Counted from the stretch's first letter, positions 1 through 7,543 are shown. The stretch is DNA of 10,625 bases from an uncultured Eggerthellaceae bacterium (GCA_948829205.1 CAQLOA010000024.1:1-10625), one strand, 5' to 3'. A program made the numbers and translations. Notes: a model not told the origin generated them from the sequence alone.

Positions 1-967
<967 letters not shown>

Positions 968-968
<1 letters not shown>

Positions 969-1468
969 TAGTTCTCCTTGCCGAGTTTGTCTTTCCAGCG
1001 ATTGACCAGACCACCCGACTGTATGATTTCCGCGATGAAGGGCGGAAACGGCTGGGCCTGGAAGGTTTCGCCGGTGGTCACGTCGGTTATCGTTCCGCTC
1101 TCGGCGTCCACCTTCACGTCGTCGCCATCGCTTATGGCGTCCACCGCCTCGGGACATTCCATGATGGCGAGCCCCGTGTTGATGGCGTTGCGGTAGAAGA
1201 TGCGCGCGAAGCTCTTGGCTATGACGGCGTCCACGCCGGCCGCCTTTATGGCGATGGGGGCGTGCTCGCGCGACGAGCCGCATCCGAAGTTCTCGTCGGC
1301 CACGATGATGTCGCCGGGCTTCACTCGCTCGACGAACGTGGCGTCGAGGTCCTCCATGCAGTGCTTGGCGAGTTCCTGCGGGTCGGACGTGTTCAGATAG
1401 CGTGCGGGGATGATGACGTCGGTGTCGACGTCGCGCCCGTAGCGGAATGCCTTTCCTTCGAAGTTCAT
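968..1468 (-). CDS. leuD: 3-isopropylmalate dehydratase small subunit (LeuD)
   Basis: LeuD is the small (swivel-domain) subunit that pairs with LeuC to isomerise 2-isopropylmalate to 3-isopropylmalate. The 166 residues match the short LeuD type of about 160-170 residues. The signature GCGSSREHAP lies near residues 62-71, followed by AVIAKSFARIFYRNAINTGL, the usual substrate-loop region. The ATG at 1468 is preceded by AGGAG at a normal distance and begins MNFEGKAFRYG, typical of the family. It starts 15 bases after leuC ends and overlaps leuB by one base, so the three genes form one leuCDB operon with the catalytic partners made together. Nothing is odd in the sequence. The identification is secure. 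Confidence 0.96.
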
Positions 1469-1483
1469 CCTTACGCTCCTAGT

Positions 1484-2971
1484 CTAGAGGTTGAGAGAGA
1501 TGCTGCCGCCGCCGAGGTTCAGCGGAAGGTCGTCGGCGATGGGCTCGCTTGCATGCTTCTTCGTGCGCTTCGCACCTGCGGCGGACGCGCCTTCGTCGTC
1601 CACGACGGTGTGCGAATGGCCCGCATGGGCATGTTCGGCCTCGGCGGATTCGAAGATTCCCGCCAACGACCGGATCTTCTTGCCCCCGGATGCGGGCTTG
1701 CCCCAGCCGGGCAGGTCCTCCGGCAGGCCGATGTGTCCCAGCACGGCACTGGCGGCAGCCACTGCCGGACTGGACAGGTAGACCTCGCTTTCCGGATGCC
1801 CCATGCGCCCTACGAAGTTGCGGTTGGTGGTGGCGATGGCGCGCTCGCCGGCGGCCAGGATCCCCATGTATCCGCCCAGGCAGGGGCCGCACGTGGGGGT
1901 GCTTACCGCGCAGTTGGCGTCCAGGAACACGTCCATGAGCCCCTCGTCGATGCAGGCGCGATAAACCTGCTGGGTGGCCGGGATGACGATGCAGCGCACG
2001 TCGGGATGCACCTTGCGGCCCTTCAGCACCGCTGCGGCCTGGCGCATGTCGTCGAGGCGCCCGTTGGTGCACGACCCGATGACCGCCTGGTCTATCCTCA
2101 CGTCGCGCGCCTCCTCCACGGGGCGCGTGTTGGAAGGCAGGTGCGGGAACGCCACCGTGGGCTTGATGTTGGCGGCGTCTATCTCGACCACCTGGGCGAA
2201 CTTCGCGTCGGCGTCGGAATAGAACGGGTTGTAGGGGCGCTCGGTGCGGTTGAACATGTACTCGCGCGTGACGTCGTCGACGGGGATGAGCCCCGCCTTC
2301 CCGCCGGCCTCGATGGCCATGTTCGATATGGACATGCGCTCGTCCATCGGCAGCGACTCGATGGCGCTTCCGGTGAACTCCATGGCCTTGTACAGCGCAC
2401 CGTCGACGCCGATCATGCCGATGATGTGCAGGATGACGTCCTTGCCAGTAACACCAGGGGCAAGCTTGCCGTCCACCACGAACTTGATCGTCTCGGGGAC
2501 CTTGAACCATGCCTTTCCGGTGGCCATGCCCACGCCTGCGTCGGTGGACCCGACGCCCGTGGAGAAAGCCCCCAACGCGCCATATGTGCATGTGTGGGAA
2601 TCGGCGCCTATCACCAAATCGCCCGCGCCGACGACACCCTGCTCGGGAAGCAGGGCGTGTTCGACGCCCATGCAGCCCACCTCGTAGAAGTGGGTGACTT
2701 CCTGCTCGCGGGCGAAGTCGCGCACGACCTTGGCCTGCTCGGCGCTCTTTATGTCCTTGTTGGGAACGTAATGGTCGGGGACCAGCACGACGCGCTTCGG
2801 GTCCCACACCGTGTCGGATATCTCCTTGCAGGTGCGGATGGCAATCGGCGCCGTGACGTCGTTGGCAAGGACCAGGTCGAGGTCGCACTCGATGAGCTGG
2901 CCGGGTTCCACCTCCTCGAGCCCTGCATGTGCTGCGAGAATCTTTTCAGCCATTGTCATCGGACGCGGCAT
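1484..2971 (-). CDS. leuC: 3-isopropylmalate dehydratase large subunit (LeuC) with a His-rich C-terminal tail
   Basis: LeuC is the aconitase-type 4Fe-4S subunit of isopropylmalate isomerase and acts with LeuD. The 495 residues include GADSHTCTYGALGAFSTGVG (122-140), IGSCTNGR (298-305) with cluster ligand Cys301, and CGPCLGG (361-367) with ligands Cys361 and Cys364. The conserved core ends near residue 419, which matches the usual family length of about 420. The remaining roughly 75 residues are extra: Ala-, His-, Lys- and Ser-rich, with HAHAGHSH at 447-454, and ending in a Gly/Leu-rich segment. The ATG at 2971 is chosen because AAAGGA lies eight bases upstream. The in-frame ATGs at 2959 and 2953 lack a ribosome binding site. 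It begins 33 bases after the 3' end of tRNA-Leu. The function is certain; the tail's role is unknown. Confidence 0.95.
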   Translation of the reverse strand: MPRPMTMAEKILAAHAGLEEVEPGQLIECDLDLVLANDVTAPIAIRTCKEISDTVWDPKRVVLVPDHYVPNKDIKSAEQAKVVRDFAREQEVTHFYEVGCMGVEHALLPEQGVVGAGDLVIGADSHTCTYGALGAFSTGVGSTDAGVGMATGKAWFKVPETIKFVVDGKLAPGVTGKDVILHIIGMIGVDGALYKAMEFTGSAIESLPMDERMSISNMAIEAGGKAGLIPVDDVTREYMFNRTERPYNPFYSDADAKFAQVVEIDAANIKPTVAFPHLPSNTRPVEEARDVRIDQAVIGSCTNGRLDDMRQAAAVLKGRKVHPDVRCIVIPATQQVYRACIDEGLMDVFLDANCAVSTPTCGPCLGGYMGILAAGERAIATTNRNFVGRMGHPESEVYLSSPAVAAASAVLGHIGLPEDLPGWGKPASGGKKIRSLAGIFESAEAEHAHAGHSHTVVDDEGASAAGAKRTKKHASEPIADDLPLNLGGGSISLNL

Positions 2972-3004
2972 GCGGATTCCTTTCTACTGATTCTGCAAAA
3001 GGGC

Positions 3005-3089
3005 TGGTAGGGGCACAGGGACTCGAACCCTGAAGCCTTGCGGCGGCGGATTTTAAGTCCGCTGCGTATGCCAATTCCGCCATGCCCCC
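3005..3089 (-). tRNA. tRNA-Leu(UAA), CCA encoded
   Basis: The reverse complement folds as a class II tRNA. The acceptor GGGGGCA pairs with TGCCCCT, ending in a closing G-T pair. It is followed by discriminator A and an encoded CCA. U8 and the D-arm are typical of tRNA-Leu (TGGCGGAATTGGCA). The anticodon stem GCGGA/TCCGC encloses the loop CTTAAAA, giving anticodon TAA at 3053-3055, which reads UUA. A long variable arm (GCC-GCAA-GGC) and the T-arm CAGGG-TTCGAGT-CCCTG follow. It sits 12 bases after the stop of the peptidoglycan-binding gene and 33 bases before leuC, with no terminator-like hairpin on either side. UUA is expected to be a rare codon in a GC-rich genome. Confidence 0.96.
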
Positions 3090-3100
3090 GCTTCGGGAAC

Positions 3101-3129
3101 ATTATAGAGCTACGCAGAGTGCATCCAGC
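3101..3129 (-). promoter_or_regulatory. candidate promoter for tRNA-Leu (and perhaps leuCDB)
   Basis: A perfect TATAAT lies at 3106-3101 on the minus strand and overlaps the TAA stop of the peptidoglycan-binding gene. Transcription would start around 3094-3095, about five bases before the mature tRNA 5' end, as expected for a tRNA promoter. The -35 region (about 3124-3129, GCTGGA or CTGGAT) is a poor match, so a strong claim rests on the -10 and its placement. If there is no stop after the tRNA, this promoter would also feed leuC, leuD and leuB. Confidence 0.55.
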
Positions 3130-4007
3130 AGCGTGATGGCGAAATGCTGGGCCGAACGCTCGGCTCCGGCCTCCATCCATTGGGTCTCGGGAAGCACGAT
3201 GCGCACGCGTTTGGGGTTCTTGGCCCTGGCCATGTCCATCGCGCCTTCGAGACGCCCCGCGAGGGTGTCGTCGTCGACGTAAACCACCGTGGGAGTGGAG
3301 TCGTCGCTGGCGTCGGTGGTTATCTGCACCAGCAGCATGTCCTCGTTGGGGTCGACGGAAAGCATCTCGGCGCTCAGGATCTTCGAAGACGGGTTGGTGG
3401 CCAGCGCAAGGTTGGACATGCGCGAGGCCACCGAGCGCGTGAAGTCGTCCATTCCGAACAGGCAGAGCGAGTTATGGTCGAGCACGTCGGCTGCGCGGGC
3501 GAAGCCAAGCGGCCCCACCTTGTGGTGCGCCCCCTTCCCCACCCACGAATGCTGCAGGTTGTGCAGCTCTGCGTAGGTGTAGGCGCCCGCGATGCCGTCA
3601 GAGGGGAGCCCCAGGTTCATCTGGAACTTGCGCAGCGCATCCTCGGTGTGTGCGCCGAAGACGCCGTCCTCGGCCCCGTAGAAGAAGCCCAGCGCGCCAA
3701 GCGCCTGCTGAAGCTGAAGGACGTCGTGGCCGTGGAAGTAGGGCATGCGCAGATGGAGCGTGCGGTCGCCCAGGTTGTAGGTGGCGTCCACGAGCGCGGC
3801 CCACACCTTGTCGTCGACGTCCCCGGCCTCGGCCGCTTCGTTGGCGGGGCCGCAGCCGTGCTTCTGGCAGAAGGAGCGCACGGCTTCGGCGGTACGTTCG
3901 CCGAACACGCCGTCTACGTCGGCCTCGTCGAGAAAACCTACCAGGTGCAGACGCTGCTGGATGTCCTCTACGGCCGCACCTTTCGAACCTTGTCCGATGG
4001 TCTTCAC
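3102..4007 (-). CDS. double peptidoglycan-binding-domain protein with uncharacterised C-terminal domain, no signal peptide
   Basis: This predicted 301-residue protein has two PG_binding_1-type repeats, at about 10-73 (GAAVEDIQQRL, DGVFGERTAEAV) and about 91-147 (HDVLQLQQALGALGF, DGVFGAHTEDALRKFQ). Such domains normally bind peptidoglycan stem peptides. Residues about 165-301 form a third domain that I cannot assign firmly. A stretch around 223-262 (DMLLVQITTDASDD, then LAGRLEGAMDMA) loosely recalls an Amidase_3 fold, but the zinc-binding His and Glu motifs are not visible. I see no signal peptide or membrane segment, so the protein looks cytoplasmic. The start is GTG at 4007, with AGGTGA four bases upstream. 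The frame stays open much further upstream, but that part overlaps the polyprenyl synthase gene and is not protein-like. It begins eight bases after that gene's stop, indicating one operon. A regulatory role in wall synthesis, as for mycobacterial CwlM, is speculation. Confidence 0.85.
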   Translation of the reverse strand: MKTIGQGSKGAAVEDIQQRLHLVGFLDEADVDGVFGERTAEAVRSFCQKHGCGPANEAAEAGDVDDKVWAALVDATYNLGDRTLHLRMPYFHGHDVLQLQQALGALGFFYGAEDGVFGAHTEDALRKFQMNLGLPSDGIAGAYTYAELHNLQHSWVGKGAHHKVGPLGFARAADVLDHNSLCLFGMDDFTRSVASRMSNLALATNPSSKILSAEMLSVDPNEDMLLVQITTDASDDSTPTVVYVDDDTLAGRLEGAMDMARAKNPKRVRIVLPETQWMEAGAERSAQHFAITLLDALCVAL

Positions 4008-4015
4008 GAAGTCAC

Positions 4016-5071
4016 CTACTTGAGACGGTTGACGAACCAGTCGGCCATAGATTCCAGCAGGTCGCGCGCGCTGCTCGGCTCGATCATGTCGCGCAGGCGG
4101 TTCTTCGCTATGGACGTGAGGTTCTCGGCGTAGGTGCGCGCGTAGTCGATGGAGCCGGACTTCTGCATGAGCTCGACGGCCTCGGCCAGAACGGCCGGGT
4201 CCTTCTCCTTCGACGAGAGCACCTCTATCAGGCGCTCGCGGTCGACGCCTTCGAGGGCCTGCAGCGCGTGCACCACCACAAGCGTGCGCTTGCCTTCGGT
4301 GATGTCGTCGCGGAAGCCCTTCTTGGTTGACTCCTCCTTGCCCACCAGGTTCAGCAGGTCGTCCTGGATCTGGAAGGCAAGCCCCGTGTCGAGGCCGTAG
4401 TTGCGAAGGGCCTCTATCTCGGCCTCTGAGCCGCCGCCGACTATGGCGCCTATGGCCAGCGGCACCGCGCCGGAGTAGTGGGCGGTCTTGTGCGTGGCCA
4501 TCACCAGGTAGTCCTCGGGCGAGATGTCGTAGCGCTCGTCGCGCGCCCAGCCCAGGTCGAGGGCCTGCCCTTCGATCGTGCGGCGCGTCATGTCGATGAG
4601 CTCGCCCACCACGCGCACCTTGGTGGCGTCGTCGAGCGCCGGGTCCTTTATGACGGTTCCGTTGACCAGCATGAGGGCGAGGTCGCCCATGTTTATGGCA
4701 GGCCCCACGCCTTCGGTGAGGTGAAGGCACGGAGCGCCGCGGCGCAGCTCGGAATCGTCGGCGATGTCGTCGTGGATGAGCGCCGCCGTCTGGAAGTGCT
4801 CGATGGCGGAGGCGGCCGAGGTGGCTTTGTCCACGTCGCCGCCCACGGCCAGGCATGCGGTGAAGCATATCAGCGGGCGATGGCGCTTGCCGCCGTTGGC
4901 GCTGTAGCGCTTCAGCGGGCCGTAAAGGTATTCGTCCATGTCGGGATGCGTCCCCGACGGGATGTAGGAGTTGATGATGTCGCCAACCTTGTCGGCATAG
5001 GAGTCGAGGTACTCTTCGAACGTCGCCGGCGGCTTCTCTATGGAATTCAGGATCGAACTTACGGTCTCCAT
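4016..5071 (-). CDS. trans-isoprenyl diphosphate synthase (polyprenyl synthetase family)
   Basis: This enzyme adds isopentenyl diphosphate units to an allylic primer, making prenyl diphosphates for quinone side chains, carrier lipids or carotenoids. The 351 residues include GGKRHRP (60-66), the first Asp-rich motif DDIAD (101-105) followed by two arginines, FQIQDD (233-238), and KGFRDDITEGKRT (251-263). The second Asp-rich motif reads DDLLN instead of DDxxD, a change also tolerated in the family. The residues four and five places before the first motif are alanines (96-97), where short-chain farnesyl synthases carry bulky aromatics. This suggests a product of C20 or longer, which is an inference. 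The ATG at 5071 has AAGG just upstream. It lies 33 bases after the phosphatase gene and eight before the peptidoglycan-binding gene. An electron carrier such as menaquinone is a plausible end use. Confidence 0.92.
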   Translation of the reverse strand: METVSSILNSIEKPPATFEEYLDSYADKVGDIINSYIPSGTHPDMDEYLYGPLKRYSANGGKRHRPLICFTACLAVGGDVDKATSAASAIEHFQTAALIHDDIADDSELRRGAPCLHLTEGVGPAINMGDLALMLVNGTVIKDPALDDATKVRVVGELIDMTRRTIEGQALDLGWARDERYDISPEDYLVMATHKTAHYSGAVPLAIGAIVGGGSEAEIEALRNYGLDTGLAFQIQDDLLNLVGKEESTKKGFRDDITEGKRTLVVVHALQALEGVDRERLIEVLSSKEKDPAVLAEAVELMQKSGSIDYARTYAENLTSIAKNRLRDMIEPSSARDLLESMADWFVNRLK

Positions 5072-5104
5072 GGCGCCTTACTGTGGGATCGTGCGATTGA
5101 TGGA

Positions 5105-6229
5105 TTAGTTGCCAGCGTGGCCGGCCATTGCATTATACATAATCATGCCCTCCAGTATGTCCGACTCGCTGGCGGTGAAGCTGCTGGAGCCCAGCGCCGA
5201 CATCACCTCCTGCAGGATGACCATGCCGGCCACGATGACGGGCGCTCGCCGCGGGTCGAGCCCGACCACCCGCTGCAGCTCGTCGAGCGTCATGGCGGCG
5301 AGCGCGTCGCATGTTCCGCTCAGGTCGGCGGCCGTGACGACCGCGCCATGCACGCGCGCGGAGTCGTACACCCGCATGCGTTCGCGGATGCTGACGGCAG
5401 ACGTGGCGGTGCCTGCGACGGCCAACATGCGGAAAGGAGCGTTTGTCGGTGAGCCCGGGGCAGGTTCAACCGAATCCGCGCTCCGCTGCTCGCCTGCGGC
5501 TCGTGCGCTCCACTCCCTCGCTTTTATATGCGGCCCTTCGGGCCTCTTTTGTGTCTCAGACGGATTCTCTGAACCTTCCCCGGGCTCCCCTACGCCATTC
5601 TGCAGCCTGCCTCCAAGAACCGGTTCGAACTGTTCGCGAACCCATTCCCGCGCGGAGGCAAGGGCTTCGGCGCTGGGAGGGTAGCGGTCCCAGAAGCGCT
5701 CTGTGACGCGGCGGCATCCGACGTCGAACGAGTGCGAGAAGGAAGGCTCTTCCCCCGCGACGCCCATGGACACCTCGGTCGATCCCCCGCCCACGTCCAC
5801 CACCGCCCCGCATTCGCCGGCGAATGCCGACGACGCGCCCATGAACGACATCATGGCCTCGGTGCTGCCGGATATGACGTTCAGCCTGAAGCCGCGCTCC
5901 TCCATGAGCGCGGCGAAGTCGGCGGAGTTCTCGGCGTCGCGCGACGCGGAGGTGGCCATGACCAGGGTGTTTTCCATGAGGTTGCCGTGCGTGTCGAATT
6001 CGCGCAGCTTCGCCGCGAAGCCGTCGACCGCCTCGGCCACGCGGGCAAGCGCGGCATGCGAGAGGCGATGGGTGGCGTCGACGCCTTCGCCCAGGTTGGT
6101 CACGGCGTATTCCTTCAGGACGGGTTCGACCACGGGCAGTCCGTCCGCAGCCTTCGACACGTCGGCCACCAGCATTCGGCAGGTTACCGTGCCGATGTCA
6201 ATGGCGGCGTAGCGCCCTTCGCGCACCAT
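5105..6229 (-). CDS. Ppx/GppA family phosphatase (exopolyphosphatase or pppGpp phosphatase) with in-frame palindromic insertion
   Basis: Ppx/GppA enzymes have the ASKHA actin-like ATPase fold and remove phosphate from polyphosphate or pppGpp. The 374 residues show AAIDIGTVTCRMLVADV (8-24), the first phosphate motif. They also show ATSASRDAEN (92-101), a catalytic-Glu region ISGSTEAMMSFMG (119-131), VVDVGGGSTEVS (143-154) and LAVAGTATS (269-277). The position usually held by Asn in the DxGTN(S/T) motif is Val15. Residues about 214-261 are a Pro-, Glu-, Arg-rich stretch with no family counterpart. They correspond exactly to a DNA element with inverted-repeat ends at 5448-5590, and the frame stays open across it. 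The ATG at 6229 starts three bases after the upstream stop (TAGCCGATG) with little ribosome binding site, so translation is probably coupled. Polyphosphate versus pppGpp preference cannot be told from sequence. Confidence 0.9.
   Translation of the reverse strand: MVREGRYAAIDIGTVTCRMLVADVSKAADGLPVVEPVLKEYAVTNLGEGVDATHRLSHAALARVAEAVDGFAAKLREFDTHGNLMENTLVMATSASRDAENSADFAALMEERGFRLNVISGSTEAMMSFMGASSAFAGECGAVVDVGGGSTEVSMGVAGEEPSFSHSFDVGCRRVTERFWDRYPPSAEALASAREWVREQFEPVLGGRLQNGVGEPGEGSENPSETQKRPEGPHIKAREWSARAAGEQRSADSVEPAPGSPTNAPFRMLAVAGTATSAVSIRERMRVYDSARVHGAVVTAADLSGTCDALAAMTLDELQRVVGLDPRRAPVIVAGMVILQEVMSALGSSSFTASESDILEGMIMYNAMAGHAGN
5448..5590. repeat. palindrome-ended element of about 140 bp inserted in frame inside the phosphatase gene
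   Basis: The left end 5451-5468 (GAGCCCGGGGCAGGTTCA) is the reverse complement of the right end 5570-5587 with one mismatch. Both arms extend with a further AATCCG match at 5473-5478 and 5561-5566, and loosely out to 5448 and 5590. The interior holds a small hairpin (GGCCC-TTC-GGGCC at 5532-5544, followed by TCTTTT) and a G/A-rich stretch on the coding strand. There is no reading frame for a transposase. The encoded peptide is unlike the rest of the host protein. This is the structure of a MITE-like or dispersed palindromic element. No clear target-site duplication is visible at the edges. Confidence 0.72.
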
Positions 6230-6232
6230 CGG

Positions 6233-7291
6233 CTAACCGGAGTAGCCGAAGAGGACGTCGAGCACGGGCGAATACCACGTCTCGGGCGCCGGTATAGATC
6301 CAGGAGCGACGTTCGACGAGAACTCGGTGTTGTCGACTATGTTTGCGCCCTTGACGGTGGCCGTCTGCTCGCCCTTCTTGACGTAGCCGAGGTCGGTGTG
6401 CGCCTTGTCTTCGACGCCCTCTTCGGACCTCAGCGAGTCTATGGTGGACTGCAGCGTGTTGCTTCGGGCTGCCACCGCCGCGTACTCGGCCTGAAGGCGG
6501 TCGGTCTCGCGCATCTGCTGATAGTACTGCTGTGCAGGGCCATACAGGGTGACGGCGACCAGCGCGAAAACCGCAACGCCGGCAAGAGCCCGCACGAGCC
6601 CGCTCGGCATCTTCGACAGGTTCGCCTTGGGAATGGACACGCCCGAGGCGACGTTCTTTATCGCATCGCCGGCGGCCTTGGCCTGCAGCTTTGCTGACTT
6701 CTTGTGCGAGGCGCCCATCTTGCCTTCGTATACCGCAGCGCGCGGGCCGCCTTCGCCCTGTGCACCCTGCGGCTGCGAACCCGAACCGCTTGGGCCGGAA
6801 TCGCCGTACGCGGCGTTGAACTTCTTCTCGGCCTTCGCCTTGTTGCGCGCCTTCTTCTTCTCGTCGATGCTGCTGCGCATCTTCTTCGAGAACGCGCGGA
6901 CGCGCGACTTGCTGCGCTTGTCTTGCTTGCGCGACTCTTCCTGGGCGCGCGCCTCGGCCTCGATCTCTTCCTCGGTGCGCATGGAAAGCGCTCCGTCGCG
7001 TTCGGCGCCGCGGGCGATCTTTATCTCCTTGCGGGACTGCTTGCGCGACTGCGTGCGCTTGACGCCCTTCGCAGAAATCTGCTTGGAAGCGTTGGAAGGC
7101 TTTGCGGCCCTCCTTGCGGCAGGCTTCTTGGAAGTGGGGCCCGACTGGCTGGAAAGAGGCTTGGTGACGGCCTGGGTGACGGCGTTTTCCGCAGACTTGC
7201 GCGCAGACGTGCGCTTCGCATCGTCGAACGAGACGATACGGGCGTTTTTCCTCTTCTGCAGCTGCGCGGATTGTCTGGGTTTCGTACCCAA
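6233..7291 (-). CDS. septum formation initiator family protein (FtsB/DivIC-like) with long basic N-terminus
   Basis: FtsB/DivIC proteins are single-pass membrane proteins that link FtsQ/DivIB and FtsL in the divisome. With the start used here the protein has 352 residues. Residues 1 to about 228 are Lys/Arg/Ala/Ser-rich and look disordered, apart from a charged probably helical part near 105-160. One membrane helix follows at 231-250 (LVRALAGVAVFALVAVTLY), then a coiled-coil-like helix at about 252-292. The family signature DLGYVKKGE lies at 300-308, with a roughly 45-residue tail after it. The usual family length is about 90-130, so the cytoplasmic N-terminal extension is unusual. The start is uncertain: TTG at 7291 has AGGAG four bases upstream, while an in-frame TTG at 7354 (373 residues) has none and lies only about six bases from the predicted transcription start. 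The stop is three bases before the phosphatase start. Confidence 0.85.
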   Translation of the reverse strand: MGTKPRQSAQLQKRKNARIVSFDDAKRTSARKSAENAVTQAVTKPLSSQSGPTSKKPAARRAAKPSNASKQISAKGVKRTQSRKQSRKEIKIARGAERDGALSMRTEEEIEAEARAQEESRKQDKRSKSRVRAFSKKMRSSIDEKKKARNKAKAEKKFNAAYGDSGPSGSGSQPQGAQGEGGPRAAVYEGKMGASHKKSAKLQAKAAGDAIKNVASGVSIPKANLSKMPSGLVRALAGVAVFALVAVTLYGPAQQYYQQMRETDRLQAEYAAVAARSNTLQSTIDSLRSEEGVEDKAHTDLGYVKKGEQTATVKGANIVDNTEFSSNVAPGSIPAPETWYSPVLDVLFGYSG

Positions 7292-7295
7292 AAGA

Positions 7296-7300
7296 CTCCT
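7296..7300 (-). promoter_or_regulatory. ribosome binding site deciding the ftsB-like start
   Basis: The minus strand reads TTAGGAGTCTT and then TTG at 7291. The spacing from AGGAG to the start is four bases, which is short but usable. No comparable site precedes the alternative TTG at 7354. A six-codon frame (ATG at 7319 to TAG at 7299) ends inside this site. Confidence 0.5.
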
Positions 7301-7366
7301 AATCGTCTCGTTGATGCATGGTGCGTTTGGTGCGCGTTTGTGTTCGGTTTGCAATTAGGTGCTTAC

Positions 7367-7395
7367 AGGGTAACACCCTCGCTGCGGCGTTTGAA
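7367..7395 (-). promoter_or_regulatory. candidate promoter for the ftsB-like operon
   Basis: On the minus strand, TTCAAA (7395-7390) and TACCCT (7372-7367) are 17 bases apart. The -10 is preceded by TGT, giving the extended form TGnTAnnnT. Matches to consensus are moderate (four of six at -35). Transcription would begin near 7360, giving a leader of about 70 bases to the TTG at 7291. No other promoter is seen ahead of the following genes, so this one may drive ftsB-like, the phosphatase, the prenyl synthase and the peptidoglycan-binding gene. Confidence 0.35.
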
Positions 7396-7455
7396 GCGTT
7401 TTCATCGAAAAAAGACGCGAACGAGCCTCCGCCAAAGGGCTCCTGCGAGGCCACC

Positions 7456-7495
7456 AAAACTAGTACAGCCCACCTGCTAGGGTCAGGCGGGCTGT
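7456..7495 (-). terminator. terminator-like hairpin ending the molybdoenzyme module
   Basis: Positions 7465-7476 pair with 7484-7495 in a 12-bp stem with one G-T pair and a seven-base loop. Reading the minus strand, a short TTTT run (7459-7456) follows five bases after the stem. This is weak for an intrinsic terminator, but the hairpin sits 49 bases downstream of the last gene of the lower-GC module and upstream of the next operon's candidate promoter. On the plus strand no T-run follows. Confidence 0.45.
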
Positions 7496-7543
7496 CACGC
7501 AGAAATGATGTTTACAAACAGCGCAAGAAAGAGTTGTTTACCG

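Noticed and set aside
1479..2888. 469-codon alternative minus-strand frame over leuC
   Set aside because: It is Arg/His/Gly-rich with no family motif and lies wholly inside leuC, which has all its catalytic motifs in the other frame.
2972..3004. T-box or leucine leader-peptide attenuator ahead of leuC
   Set aside because: Only 33 bases separate the tRNA and leuC, too short for either, and no leucine-codon leader or terminator hairpin is visible.
1262..3010. 582-codon open frame on the plus strand opposite leuC and leuD
   Set aside because: It mirrors secure leu genes, is Gly/Val/His/Asp-rich as antisense frames of GC-rich genes are, and runs through the tRNA gene. No known domain is recognisable.
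4008..4868. N-terminal extension of the peptidoglycan-binding frame up to 4868
   Set aside because: The extension overlaps the polyprenyl synthase gene out of frame and is Arg/His-rich. GTG at 4007 with AGGTGA upstream is a clean start right after that gene's stop.
4478..5452. Long plus-strand open frame opposite the prenyl synthase and phosphatase genes
   Set aside because: Antisense shadow of two genes with clear motifs. No ribosome binding site or domain is visible.
5532..5550. Terminator-like hairpin GGCCC-TTC-GGGCC followed by TCTTTT on the plus strand
   Set aside because: No plus-strand gene ends here. It is better explained as internal structure of the palindromic element.
6704..7480. 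258-codon plus-strand frame opposite the ftsB-like gene, and the related 7318-7590 frame
   Set aside because: Leu/Arg-rich shadow of a Lys/Arg/Ala-rich coding region. The second frame runs through the promoter and terminator hairpin with no domain.
7444..7520. T-box-like element at the junction hairpin
   Set aside because: No T-box sequence is present. The hairpin with a short T-run after the last module gene is better read as a weak terminator.
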